A stretch of DNA of 35,668 nucleotides from Spiroplasma endosymbiont of Danaus chrysippus (GCF_902809815.1 NZ_CADDIL010000003.1:173635-209302); one strand, 5' to 3'. Positions 19,398 through 27,479 are shown, numbered from the stretch's first letter. Made by a program: numbers and translations. The notes: a model not told the origin generated them from the letters alone.

Positions 19398-20527
19398 GTA
19401 GCAAGTAGCAAGTAGCCAGTCATAGCAATTGGAATAAATTTAAATGAATAAGGTCTTTCTCCAATACCATTTCATAAATTTTCACTAATAAGTAATAAAT
19501 CAAATATATGATAAAAATAAGCACTATAAAATGCTATTTTTATTTCTGTTGTTTCCATATCAAATTTATTATTAAACATTGATTGAGTTTTATTAGTATA
19601 AACATCATTACCATGTTCATCATAATCATAACCTGCACCATTAAATATTACTTTAGCAGTACCATTATAATCTAATCAATATTCATTAAATTTAGGGTCA
19701 CCTTGAATAATTTGCATACCTCCATTACCATTTTTATCATAACCAGCACTACCAACATTAACAAACATATCTTTTTTAGGATTTTCAATAATATTACCAT
19801 TTTCTTGCATTTCTTTAACTGTTTCATTATCTAATGCAGCAAATAAAGTAGTAACATTTAATTCTCTTTCTAATCTTTTTTGTCTAATTACACGATTTAA
19901 ATCTCAAATTAAATCTCATACTGGTGTACAATCTGGATATGCATTTAAAGTTGTAGCATTACCATATAAATTTATTATTGGTAAATTTGTTATTTCAAAA
20001 ATAGGTATATAATTAAATGGATTTTTAATTTCATAAGTTTTTAATGGATTAATATTTGGTTTTAATTTAGTACGTGTACAACCTAAAATAATATCTTTAT
20101 TATTATCTTTATATGTTTCATATTTTACTTTTCCATTTTGTATTGTTACTCAAGTTAAAGTTGCTGAATCTGCTTGTTCATTAATAAAATAAAATTCTGC
20201 TGCTTGTTCTTGTTCATTATATTTAGCCACTCTACCACAAAAACTATTAGGTAATATTTTAAGTGATTTACTATTATCTTCATTAATAATAATCATAATA
20301 AATACTTTACCCATAAGTGAATTTTGTAAACCAAATTTATAAAATTTTTCTAATCATTTATCTTTTAAATTCATTTCATTAAGATAATCTAATATTTCTT
20401 TTTTACTTGAATTAAATAAAAAACCTTTACCTAATCATAATTTAGTTGATTTTTGAGCAATTCTCATAGGAATATCACTATATCATTCTCTTCTATTACA
20501 AGAAAGATATTCTAATGGATTATTCAT
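19394..20527 (-). pseudogene. Phage portal protein, 3' end truncated
   Basis: A 377-codon frame beginning MNNPLEYLSCNRREWYSDIP, placed directly after a large-terminase frame as in tailed phages. Segments such as IPIFEITNLPIINLYGNATTLNAYPDCTPVWDLIWDLNRVIRQKR fit SPP1-type portal proteins that form the DNA entry ring. The last genuine residues are about YSFKFIPIAMT; the frame then runs through a short repeat (GTAGCAA units) and stops inside the IS3 end. Portal proteins usually exceed 400 residues, so the C-terminus is lost. No capsid gene follows. Confidence 0.6.
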
Positions 20528-20529
20528 TT

Positions 20530-21633
20530 TTATCACTCTCCAAATTTATTTTTATTAATTAATCATTTCATTTTATGCATTAAAGCATACATATCACTAT
20601 CTCAAGTATCATCATGTAAATCTAACATTTTGGGTTGATTATTAGTATCTAATTTCTTTTTATCTAATCATTGCATTAAACTATATTGTCTTTTAGTTTC
20701 TGGACATCTTTCTCAATTAAAACTAATAATATTTTTAAGCATACAAATTGTTGTAAAATCAATTCTATCATTTAAATATAAAGTTAATTTATCTACTGCG
20801 ATAAATTTTAATCATGTTATATTACGTTTTTTAACTCAACTTTTTAAAACATCAATAAATACTAATCCACAATTACCATAATCAACATAACAAGTAAAAC
20901 CAAATAACATTGCTATATAACGTTTACTTTCATTTAAATAATAATTAATAATATCATTTGCTAAAGTATCAGTATCTTTATATTGCATAGTAACATTACT
21001 ATGATAAAATTCACTTTCTTTATGAGCTCTTCTACTATTATCATTTTCACCAATAAATCATAATGAAGCAGCAGTTGGATGACCACTTGAACTTGTTGCC
21101 ATACCAATATCTAATCCACCAGTTATTTTAGAAACTTGAAAATCTAATTTAGTACAAACTTTATCTAAATATCTTGCAAATATAGCACCAGTAAGAATAC
21201 TAGGTACCCCATAATATCAACTTTGTGCTTTAATAGGGTCTAATATTTTTAATTCTTCTAAATCATTAATCATATCTAATGTCAAATTATGAGAATTTAT
21301 TTTTCAATTTGAATAATGAAATAATTTAAAAATATTATTATCAAATATTGATTTAATTTCTTCATTATTTTTTTTCATACTTTCTAAATTAAAAGGTACT
21401 ATTTTATTAATTTTTATTTTTATTCTTTTTTTAGCATTACCTAATGCAAATGTTATTGCTTGAAATTCTGCTTGACTAAATTCATTTGCTTCTTCACATC
21501 ATTCAATTGCTAAATCAAAACCTTTTATTTCACTACGAGAAAGACCTTTTAAAGGTATTCTATCATTTGAATTACTATATACACCCATAACTCTAATAAA
21601 TGATTTACTACCTTTAAAACAAAATCTGCTTGT
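20530..21633 (-). pseudogene. Phage terminase large subunit, N-terminus missing
   Basis: A 367-codon open frame without its start. It opens with RFCFKGSKSFIRVMGVYSN and continues to the Walker B-like DLAIEWCEEANEF, then a C-terminal nuclease-like region (KITGGLDIGMATSSSGHPTAA with an Asp, and LDLHDDTWDSDMYALMHKMKW). This is the terminase_3 type motor that packages DNA. Walker A is absent. A short stretch upstream in another frame (PPKDFTLKYPNKQADFV) looks like a piece of the same protein, implying a frameshift near 21610-21635. It stops 2 bp before the portal start. Confidence 0.65.
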
Positions 21634-21716
21634 TTATTTGGGTATTTTAAAGTAAAATCTTTGGGCGGTTGTCAAAGGGCGCATCACTTTAACCCTTAGA
21701 TTCATAAATGAATAAC

Positions 21717-21748
21717 AAAGAACGATATAACTATCGTTCTTTTTTTGT
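21717..21748 (+). terminator. Rho-independent terminator at start of right island
   Basis: AAAGAACGATA pairs perfectly with TATCGTTCTTT across TAAC and is followed by more T residues. It faces the island genes, so it either blocks transcription from outside or acts as an attenuator. Mirror of 4447-4478. Confidence 0.7.
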
Positions 21749-21752
21749 TAAA

Positions 21753-21958
21753 AGATTAAAACTTCATAAAACTGTCGTAGAAGTCTAATAGTGAGTACTG
21801 CATGTAAATGCTTCTATATCAGAATAAAAGAGCATTTAATGTTAAGCAAGTTAAAATGTTACACTGTATCGCTTAATGTAATTATAGATTAATTTGAATA
21901 GCCTTATTATGGCTCAGTAAAGAACCCATTAATCTATATTAATAATTACATTTGTATT
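21753..21958. ncRNA. Structured conserved noncoding region (right copy)
   Basis: No gene fits here. Visible pairings on the plus strand: GUAGAAG with CUUCUAU enclosing a GCAU/AUGC hairpin; UUAAGC with GCUUAA; and a long stem in which AAUGUAAUUA and UAGAUUAAU pair with AUUAAUCUA and UAAUUACAUU around an AGCC/GGCU hairpin. It is nearly identical to 4236-4441. It may be a 5' leader of the early operon, a separate small RNA from either strand, or a replication origin. No known riboswitch consensus was recognised. Confidence 0.5.
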
Positions 21959-21978
21959 ATTTAAAAAAATAGGGGGTT

Positions 21979-22006
21979 TATATATAAATACATACCTCAT
22001 TAACAA
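21979..22006 (-). promoter_or_regulatory. Candidate promoter reading into the leader (right)
   Basis: On the minus strand TTGTTA, 16 bp and TATATA point through the structured region toward the terminase remnant. The same arrangement is kept in the left island. A plus-strand promoter for the operon is less obvious (TTGTAT at 21952-21957 with poorly spaced TATAAA). Confidence 0.35.
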
Positions 22007-22046
22007 TATCATAACACAATAAAAAATTAAAAGGAGAAAAATAAAT

Positions 22047-22256
22047 ATGAAATATATTTACTTATTAAAATATGAAGTCAATTATACTAATCAAATAAAA
22101 TTTAAAGCATTTTCAACTGTAGAGCATGCTAATAATTATCATAGAAATTATAAACATCATTTAATTAAAGATGCTTATATTGAAAAATATGAAATATTAG
22201 TAATGGAATTAGACATAAATTTAAATAATAAGGAATTAAATAAAAAACTTAATTAA
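22047..22256 (+). CDS. First protein of phage island, 69 residues (right copy)
   Basis: A 69-residue protein beginning MKYIYLLKYEVNYTNQIKF and ending MELDINLNNKELNKKLN. It is a shorter variant of the 79-residue protein of the left island, missing a ten-residue middle segment. It has mixed charge, many tyrosines and no membrane helix. AAAGGAGAAAAA lies upstream. No family is recognised; its position fits a phage early protein. Confidence 0.7.
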   Translation: MKYIYLLKYEVNYTNQIKFKAFSTVEHANNYHRNYKHHLIKDAYIEKYEILVMELDINLNNKELNKKLN

Positions 22257-22273
22257 TGAAAGGAAAAATATTT

Positions 22274-22396
22274 ATGGAATATAGAGAATATAGAATGAAT
22301 AGTTCTTGTGATAAATGTAGAAAACAATCTTCTTTTGGTAATAGATTATGTAATAAATGTTTTTGAATATTAATAGGTAGAAAAAAATATGAGTAA
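22274..22396 (+). CDS. Small four-cysteine zinc-ribbon protein (right copy)
   Basis: A 40-residue protein with CDKC (12-15) and CNKC (27-30), a probable zinc knuckle, and a short hydrophobic and basic tail (WILIGRKKYE). An in-frame ATG at 22256 overlaps the previous stop and would add six residues; the chosen start matches the left copy. The stop overlaps the nuclease start by 8 bp (ATGAGTAA), so the two are probably coupled. Confidence 0.65.
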
Positions 22397-23030
22397 ATTT
22401 ATTTTTAAAAAAGAAACTCATCAATATTTTTTAGAAAATAAAGAATTAATATCTGTTTCTAGAATTATTGATAATTATTTAGGTTTTGGATATAGTCATA
22501 TAGCACCAGAAGTATTAAAAAATGCTTCAGTTCGTGGTAAATGAGTTCATAAACTTAATGAATTATATTTACAAAATATTAATCAAGAAAATATAATTAA
22601 TAATTTATTAAAAAAATTAAAACCAGTAACTAATAATATAAATTATTCTTATTGTAAAAAATCACTTATATTTTTACAAGAAAAATTTAAAGATAAAAAT
22701 AATTATGAATTTATTATAGAAAAACCTATTAATGATAGTGTAATTGCTGGAACACCAGATTTAGTTTATTGAGATAAAAAAGAAAATAAATATTATTTAG
22801 TAGATTATAAAACTTATGCCTGTATAGATGATGATAAATTAAAAAGAATTAAATTACAATTAACTGCTTATTATTGTATGTTACTTGCTAATGGTATATG
22901 GCCATCTAATAAAACTTATGTTTATTTAACTAATAAAAATACTCAAAAAGAAATAGAAATTGAAATAACCAATGAATTAATACTTGAATGAATAAATGCA
23001 AAAACAAATTATTTTAAAGGAGAAAAATAA
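22389..23030 (+). CDS. PD-(D/E)XK exonuclease-like protein (right copy)
   Basis: A 213-residue protein with a Cas4/RecB/YqaJ-like nuclease core: ASVRGKWVHKLNELYL (46-61, the N-terminal helix with His54), Glu111 in IIEKPI, Asp124 in AGTPDLVY, Asp139 and Lys141 in VDYKTY, and the LQLTAYY motif (Gln157, Tyr161). These fit a metal-dependent exonuclease. There are no cysteines for a Cas4-type iron-sulfur cluster at the C-terminus. It lies three small genes upstream of recT, the classic phage exonuclease plus annealing-protein pairing. The substrate polarity is not known. Confidence 0.82.
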
Positions 23031-23033
23031 AAA

Positions 23034-23258
23034 ATGGAATATAAATTGGAATATTGTAAAAATAAAAAATGTAATTTTAATGAATTATTAGTTAAAAATC
23101 TTAATGCTAGAATTGAATTTTTAGAATATCAAATTGAAGAAATTAATTTAAGTCAATTAAATTTATGAGAATTAGATGTGTTCAGAGGTCAAATTAAAGA
23201 ATTAAATATTTTAAAAAATAATATTAAAGAATGATTAAGAAGAAATAAAAATGATTAA
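23034..23258 (+). CDS. Coiled-coil phage-island protein, 74 residues (right copy)
   Basis: A 74-residue charged protein with Cys8 and Cys14 near the N-terminus, then a helical region (residues 20-70) with regular hydrophobic spacing. It starts three bases after the exonuclease stop, with AAAGGAG inside the exonuclease gene, and overlaps the next start by 8 bp (ATGATTAA). Function unknown; its place inside the recombination module suggests an accessory role. Confidence 0.7.
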
Positions 23259-23442
23259 TGAAAAAACAATTAAAGAAAAAAATATTTATTCTTGTAATTC
23301 AATTGAATTTGATAAATTACCTAAAAAATTAGATAGTAATTTAAATAATTGAATTGTTATGAATAGTCATTTAATAGTTAATCCTAGTAAAAATATTGAA
23401 GTACATTTAGATAATAGATTTAAAACAATTAAAAAATGATAG
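23251..23442 (+). CDS. Phage-island protein of 63 residues (right copy)
   Basis: A 63-residue protein beginning MINEKTIKEKNIYSCNS and ending FKTIKKW, the last Trp being TGA immediately before TAG. Central segment NNWIVMNSHLIVNPSKNIEVHLDNR looks beta-rich. It is conserved between the islands with a few substitutions. No domain is recognised. Confidence 0.65.
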
Positions 23443-23452
23443 GAGAAAAATT

Positions 23453-23560
23453 ATGGATAATCAAACTTTAATTTTATTAAAACACTTAGGAAAAATTAAT
23501 AAAAAATTAGATGAAATTTTAGAATTATTAAATAAAAAAGGAGAAGAAAATAATGAGTAA
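23453..23560 (+). CDS. Small helical protein, 35 residues (right copy)
   Basis: A 35-residue peptide, MDNQTLILLKHLGKINKKLDEI..., probably one amphipathic helix. AGGAG lies upstream. It overlaps the recT start by 8 bp. The left counterpart is 41 residues and overlaps a different gene there. Confidence 0.6.
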   Translation: MDNQTLILLKHLGKINKKLDEILELLNKKGEENNE

Positions 23561-24377
23561 TAATACTAAAAATGAATTAAAAATTCCTAATTTTATTAAA
23601 AGTAATAAAGAAGAATTATTAAAATTTAGAAATTATTATGAAATGATTAGAAATTCTAGTAAAGATTTAAGAAATATGAATCAACAAAGTTTATTTAATG
23701 CTTTATTTAATTTATATAAATTAAATCTTTCAATTAATCCTATTAAAAAAGAATTAGCATTAATTCCTTATGGTGATGAATTACAAGTTCAAATTCAAGA
23801 AGATGGTTGATTAACATTATTACAAAGAACTGGATTAGTAGTTGATTTTCAAAGAGAAAAAATAACAACTGCACATAAATTTAATAAAGAAAATAATAAA
23901 TGAGAAATTAATCCAGCATTAATTTTTGAAAGAAAAACTATTACTACTATTGGTTATTATTGTTATATTTCTCTTTTAGATAAAAATGGTAAAGTTAATA
24001 ATTTTTATAAAGGTATGACAGTTGAAGAATGTCAAGAATGAAGAAAAAAATTTAGTAAAACTAAGCGTGAAGATAGTCCTTGAAATACTAGTTTTGACCA
24101 AATGGCTTTAAAAACACTAGTTAAAGCATTAATTAGAGAAATTAATAAAACACCAATTATAGTATTAAATAATCAAGATGATATTAATTTAGCACTTCAA
24201 TTAGACCAAGGTGTAGTAATTGATGAAGAAACAATTGCTTATAAAGATAATACTGGTGATGAAATAAAAATTATTAATTCAAATAATAATATTGATAATA
24301 CTGATATAAATTCTACTTTATCTAAATTAAAAGAATTAGAAAAAGAAGAAGAAATTATAGAAAATTTTGAGGTCTAG
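23553..24377 (+). CDS. recT: RecT-family ssDNA-annealing protein (right copy)
   Basis: A 274-residue protein with the RecT signature layout: LNLSINPIKKELALIPYGDELQVQIQEDGWLTLL (about 57-90), a central beta region with KITTAHKF and TTIGYYCYISLLDK, then FYKGMTVEECQEW, and the diagnostic SPWNTSFDQMALKTLVKAL (175-193). The C-terminal 50 residues are acidic and low complexity. RecT proteins anneal complementary single strands and act with a phage exonuclease, here encoded at 22389. AAAGGAG precedes the ATG. Two tryptophans are TGA codons in the signature region. Confidence 0.92.
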
Positions 24378-24394
24378 TGAAAGGTAAATTTAAT

Positions 24395-24511
24395 ATGAAT
24401 AAAGAAAAATTAATTATTTGAATAAAAAAACAAATTAGTATTTGTTTATGTGATTCTTTAAAAGAAGCCGGTAAACTTACTGCTTATTATAAAGTACTTG
24501 AATTTATATAA
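24395..24511 (+). CDS. Small phage-island protein, 38 residues (right copy)
   Basis: A 38-residue basic protein beginning MNKEKLIIWIKKQIS, 17 bp after recT. AAAGG lies upstream inside the recT end. It is similar in its first half to the left-only 46-residue protein. Function unknown. Confidence 0.6.
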
Positions 24512-24528
24512 AAAGGTGAATTTGATTA

Positions 24529-24681
24529 ATGAAATTATTTTATATCTTATTAAGAATATTAATTTTACCAATATTTTTATTATTATCTTTAATCTCTATT
24601 CCTTATAATTTACTAGCATTTATTTTATTTGGAAAATTTAAAATTCAGTTTGAAATGACATGAAAAGAGGAGAGTAAATAA
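24529..24681 (+). CDS. Small membrane protein, 50 residues (right copy)
   Basis: A 50-residue protein with one long or two short membrane helices in the first 37 residues and a charged end (TWKEESK). AAAAGGTGA provides the ribosome site. Its stop overlaps the start of the next gene (TAATG). Together with the following peptide it forms a pair of tiny membrane proteins; a lysis or membrane-remodelling role is possible but unproven. Confidence 0.7.
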
Positions 24682-24794
24682 TGCCTTGATGAGGAATATT
24701 ATTAATAGTGATAGCAACTACACCAGTAGCAATCATATTATTATTTTGTTTAGTTGCTCTTATTTTAGGAGCAATAGCAATAATAAAAGATTAA
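24681..24794 (+). CDS. Small membrane protein, 37 residues (right copy)
   Basis: A 37-residue, single-helix membrane peptide starting MPWWGILLIVIATT. Translationally coupled to the gene before it by a 1-bp overlap, with GAGGAG just upstream. It is identical in protein sequence, as far as I compared, to the left copy apart from conservative change at one position. Function unknown. Confidence 0.7.
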
Positions 24795-24810
24795 ATAAAA
24801 TGATAGGCAT

Positions 24811-24856
24811 TTGACATATAACCTGTTTAACTCCTATTTTTATTTAAATATGTCAA
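24811..24856 (+). promoter_or_regulatory. Inverted repeat with TTGACA box (right copy)
   Basis: TTGACATAT (24811-24819) and ATATGTCAA (24848-24856) are perfect complements. The first arm contains a consensus -35 hexamer; TATTTT-like -10 candidates lie 17-18 bp downstream. It may be a promoter with operator for the downstream two genes, or an RNA hairpin just 5' of the ribozyme. Confidence 0.45.
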
Positions 24857-24874
24857 TGTAAGTCCTAAATTTTA

Positions 24875-24969
24875 TTTTATACAGAACGAAACTATAGAAT
24901 TATTAAAATTTGGATAACATTATAATTCTATAGTCCACCGTAGTAAACGGTGCTGATGAGTTCATAAAA
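24875..24969 (+). ncRNA. Type II hammerhead ribozyme candidate (right copy)
   Basis: Read 5' to 3': UUUUAU (24875-24880), ACA bulge, GAAC (24884-24887), core GAAA (24888-24891), stem III CUAUAGAAUUAU (24892-24903) with a 18-nt loop and AUAAUUCUAUAG (24922-24933), cleavage triplet GUC (24933-24935), stem I CACCGU (24936-24941), AGUAA loop, ACGGUG (24947-24952), core CUGAUGA (24953-24959), then GUUC (24960-24963) and AUAAAA (24964-24969) closing stem II. All conserved core bases and the G10.1-C11.1 and C15.2-G16.2 pairs are present. Stems I and III are closed and stem II is open, which defines type II. Cleavage is predicted after C24935. Confidence 0.9.
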
Positions 24970-24981
24970 GGATGTGAAATA

Positions 24982-25239
24982 ATGAGAAACATTAAAACTG
25001 AATGATTTTATAATGAAAAAAGTCCTAAAGAAATAATATGTAAAACAGTAAGTTTATTAAAAAATAAAGAAGATGCTTTATGTTATTTATTAGCATTAAA
25101 TTTATATCCAAAATTATATCCACAAGATATTTATTATTCATGAATATTAGAAAATAATCAAACTGGATATTTAATTATTGTCGGTAATAATAGAGATACT
25201 ATTGGAAATATGAAATTTAAATTTATAAAAGGAGAATAG
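24982..25239 (+). CDS. Phage-island protein of 85 residues (right copy)
   Basis: An 85-residue protein, MRNIKTEWFYNEKSPKE..., without a recognised domain. The middle (LLKNKEDALCYLLALNLYPKLYPQDIYYSWILE) looks helical and the end beta-rich. Its Shine-Dalgarno (AAAAGG, 24966-24971) overlaps the last four bases of ribozyme stem II, so its translation may depend on whether that stem is open. It ends 3 bp before the next gene. Confidence 0.8.
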
Positions 25240-25242
25240 AAA

Positions 25243-26073
25243 ATGCCAAATACAGAAAACTCACAATCAAATTATACTTTATTAAAATTAATAAGAACTG
25301 GAATAGCACCATTATCTGCCATGATTGGTACCAGTGCTTATTATGGTCAATTAATAGGAAATCCTATTTTAGGAAGTATTAATGCTTTATTATTTAGTAA
25401 AAAATTAGGAATTGATATTTGAAATTTAAATCAAATGCCAAGTTCAAAAACTAAATTAATTAATAGTAGTAAAAAAATATTATTAGGATTAGGAACAATT
25501 GGTTTAGTTAATTATAGTAAATTTACTAATGCAGATATTAATCCTAATCCAACAGAAAATCCAATAACAACTACTACTGTTGACCCATTTCCACCAGATT
25601 TATTATTTAGTAATCATGATACTATTGATAATCATTTAATGGATTGAGATACATATATATCTTTAAATTCATATGGTATTGCCAATTTGGTTGCTGGAAT
25701 TACTGAGTTAATACCTAATAAATTTGAAGCAATAAGAAAGATATGTAATATGGCTACTGGTGGTTGTTTGATTAGTAGTGGTGTAGCAATGGGTATAAAT
25801 AATGATTTTATGAATGCTTATGCAGTACCTACCATAATTGCTGGTGCAAGTGAAATTATTCATAATTTATTACCTATGGAAACAACTAATCATATTGAAG
25901 AAATGCAAGAAACACCATTTAATAATGAAACTACAAGATTAATTAATGATAATAGATTCACAATTAATAGTGAAACATCAAGTCAATATTATGGTAGTGA
26001 TAATATGACCGAAGTACCATTAAATTATGATAATGCTTCATTAAATTGAGATTATAATCACATGAGTTTATAA
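25243..26073 (+). CDS. Phage-island membrane protein, 276 residues
   Basis: I do not recognise this protein. It has hydrophobic, Gly-rich stretches at about residues 13-57 (IRTGIAPLSAMIGTSAYYG...), 73-88 and 145-225 (LVAGITELIPNKF..., GGCLISSGVAMGI, VPTIIAGASEIIHNLL), separated by a Pro/Thr-rich linker near 98-118 (NPTENPITTTTVDPFPPD). The C-terminus is polar and Asn-rich. This layout would suit a virion or membrane-associated phage protein. It is the last gene before the terminator; the left copy is cut by IS256 after residue 89. Confidence 0.78.
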
Positions 26074-26079
26074 ATAAGT

Positions 26080-26104
26080 AAAAATGCCTATTAAAGGCAT
26101 TTTT
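26080..26104 (+). terminator. Terminator of the right phage island
   Basis: AAAAATGCCT pairs with AGGCATTTTT across ATTAA. The IS256 copy begins at the very next base, so the T run after the stem belongs to the hairpin arm itself. Confidence 0.8.
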
Positions 26105-27479
26105 GGGAATGTTTAGTAATCTGTGTGACTTACAAAAATAACTATGTTTAATTAATTCTAGTAAATATAATTTATATATATAGAAAGAGTGAGTTACAGA
26201 TGGCTAAAAAAGATAATCTTAATAACAATGATCCAATATCAAAAGCAGTAGATTTATTATTAGAAAATACTGAGGATTTAACAACAGTTTTTAAAGAGGG
26301 AGGCTTATATAAAGAATTAACTAAACGATTGGTAGAAAAAATGTTGAATTCTGAGATGCAAAATTATTTAGGACACGAAAGAAATCAACGCAGTAATAAT
26401 GACAATGTTCGTAATGGTACAACATCAAAAAAATTAATAACTCAACAAGGTAAAATTGAAATTGATGTACCAAGAGATCGTAATAGTAATTTTGAACCAG
26501 TAATAATCACAAAAAGACAGAGAAGATTTGATGGTTTTGATCAACAAGTTCTTTCACTATATGCAAAAGGTATGACTTTATCAGATATTAGAATGCAGTT
26601 GCAAGAGTTATATGATGGCGCAGATATTAGCGAAAGCGTAATTAGTCAAATTACTGATGATGTCATTGATGATGTCAAAGCATGGCAAAATCGTCCATTA
26701 GATAGTGTTTATCCAATCATTTATTTTGATTGTATCGTAGTTAAAGTACGTCAGGATAAACGTATTATTAACAAATCAGTTTATATAGCTTTAGGAGTTG
26801 ATTTAGAAGGTAAAAAAGATGTTTTAGGTTTATGAATTAGTGAAAATGAAGGTGCTAAATTCTGATTAAATAATTTTACAGAAATGAAAAATCGAGGCTT
26901 AAATGATATTCTTATTGCTTGTAGTGATAATTTAACAGGCATGTCAGAGGCAATACAATCAGTTTATCCTAAAACTGAACATCAATTATGCATAGTTCAT
27001 CAAATTAGAAATAGCTTAAAATATGTTTCATACAAACATCGAAAGTCTCTAGTTATCGATTTAAAGCCAATTTATACAGCATGTAGTGAAGAACAAGCAA
27101 TGCAAGCTTTAGAATCATTTGAAAGTAAATGAAATAAACAATATCCACAAATTGCTAAATCTTGATATAAAAATTGAGAAAATTTAATGGTTTTTATTAG
27201 TTATCCAGCAGAAATTAAAAGGGTAATTTATACTACAAATGCTATTGAATCTGTTAATAGCCAATTACGAAAAGTTATTAGAAATAAAAAAGTTTTTCCT
27301 AATGATATGGCAGTTTTTAAAATTTTTTACTTAGCAATTGAAAATATCACAAAAAAATGAACATTGCCTATTCAAAATTGAAATACAGCAATTGCTCATT
27401 TTATGATAAAATTTGAAGACAGAATTAATCTGAACTAGTACTTTGTAAAACAAAGAAACACAGATTACTAAAAAGCCTC
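26105..27479 (+). mobile_element. IS256-family element, copy 2 (complete)
   Basis: A 1375-bp element with the inner repeat TTTAGTAATCTGTGT at both ends; the outer ends are GGGAATG on the transposase-start side and GAGGCTT on the other. Copy 3 has the same length and ends. IS256 elements usually make an 8-bp target duplication; none is visible here, so one end may have rearranged. Confidence 0.9.
26200..27438 (+). CDS. IS256-family transposase (complete)
   Basis: A 412-residue mutator-type transposase. Catalytic residues: Asp177 ([12 protein letters not shown]), Asp243 ([10 protein letters not shown], followed by the conserved [13 protein letters not shown]) and Glu350 ([14 protein letters not shown]). 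The N-terminal region holds the DNA-binding part. Several tryptophans are TGA, so it is full length only under code 4. GAGTGAG-type ribosome site upstream. Confidence 0.96.

Larger units (their letters stand above)
21674..26104 (+). repeat. Right phage island, inverted duplicate of 505-4527
   Basis: The block from AAAGGGCGCAT (21674) onward matches the left island in reverse orientation: terminator, structured leader, 9-10 small genes, exonuclease, recT, membrane peptides, hammerhead RNA and membrane protein. The leader and the part from mid-recT onward are nearly identical. The genes between are more divergent, and one 46-codon gene is missing here. This mosaic pattern suggests two related phages or partial gene conversion. 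Confidence 0.88.

Noticed and set aside
21840-21862. A tracrRNA-like string (AGCAAGTTAAAAT) in the leader, identical to part of a Cas9 tracrRNA anti-repeat
   Set aside because: No cas genes, repeats or nexus hairpin follow, and the AT-rich string can arise by chance. It would need a match to a local CRISPR repeat to be taken seriously.
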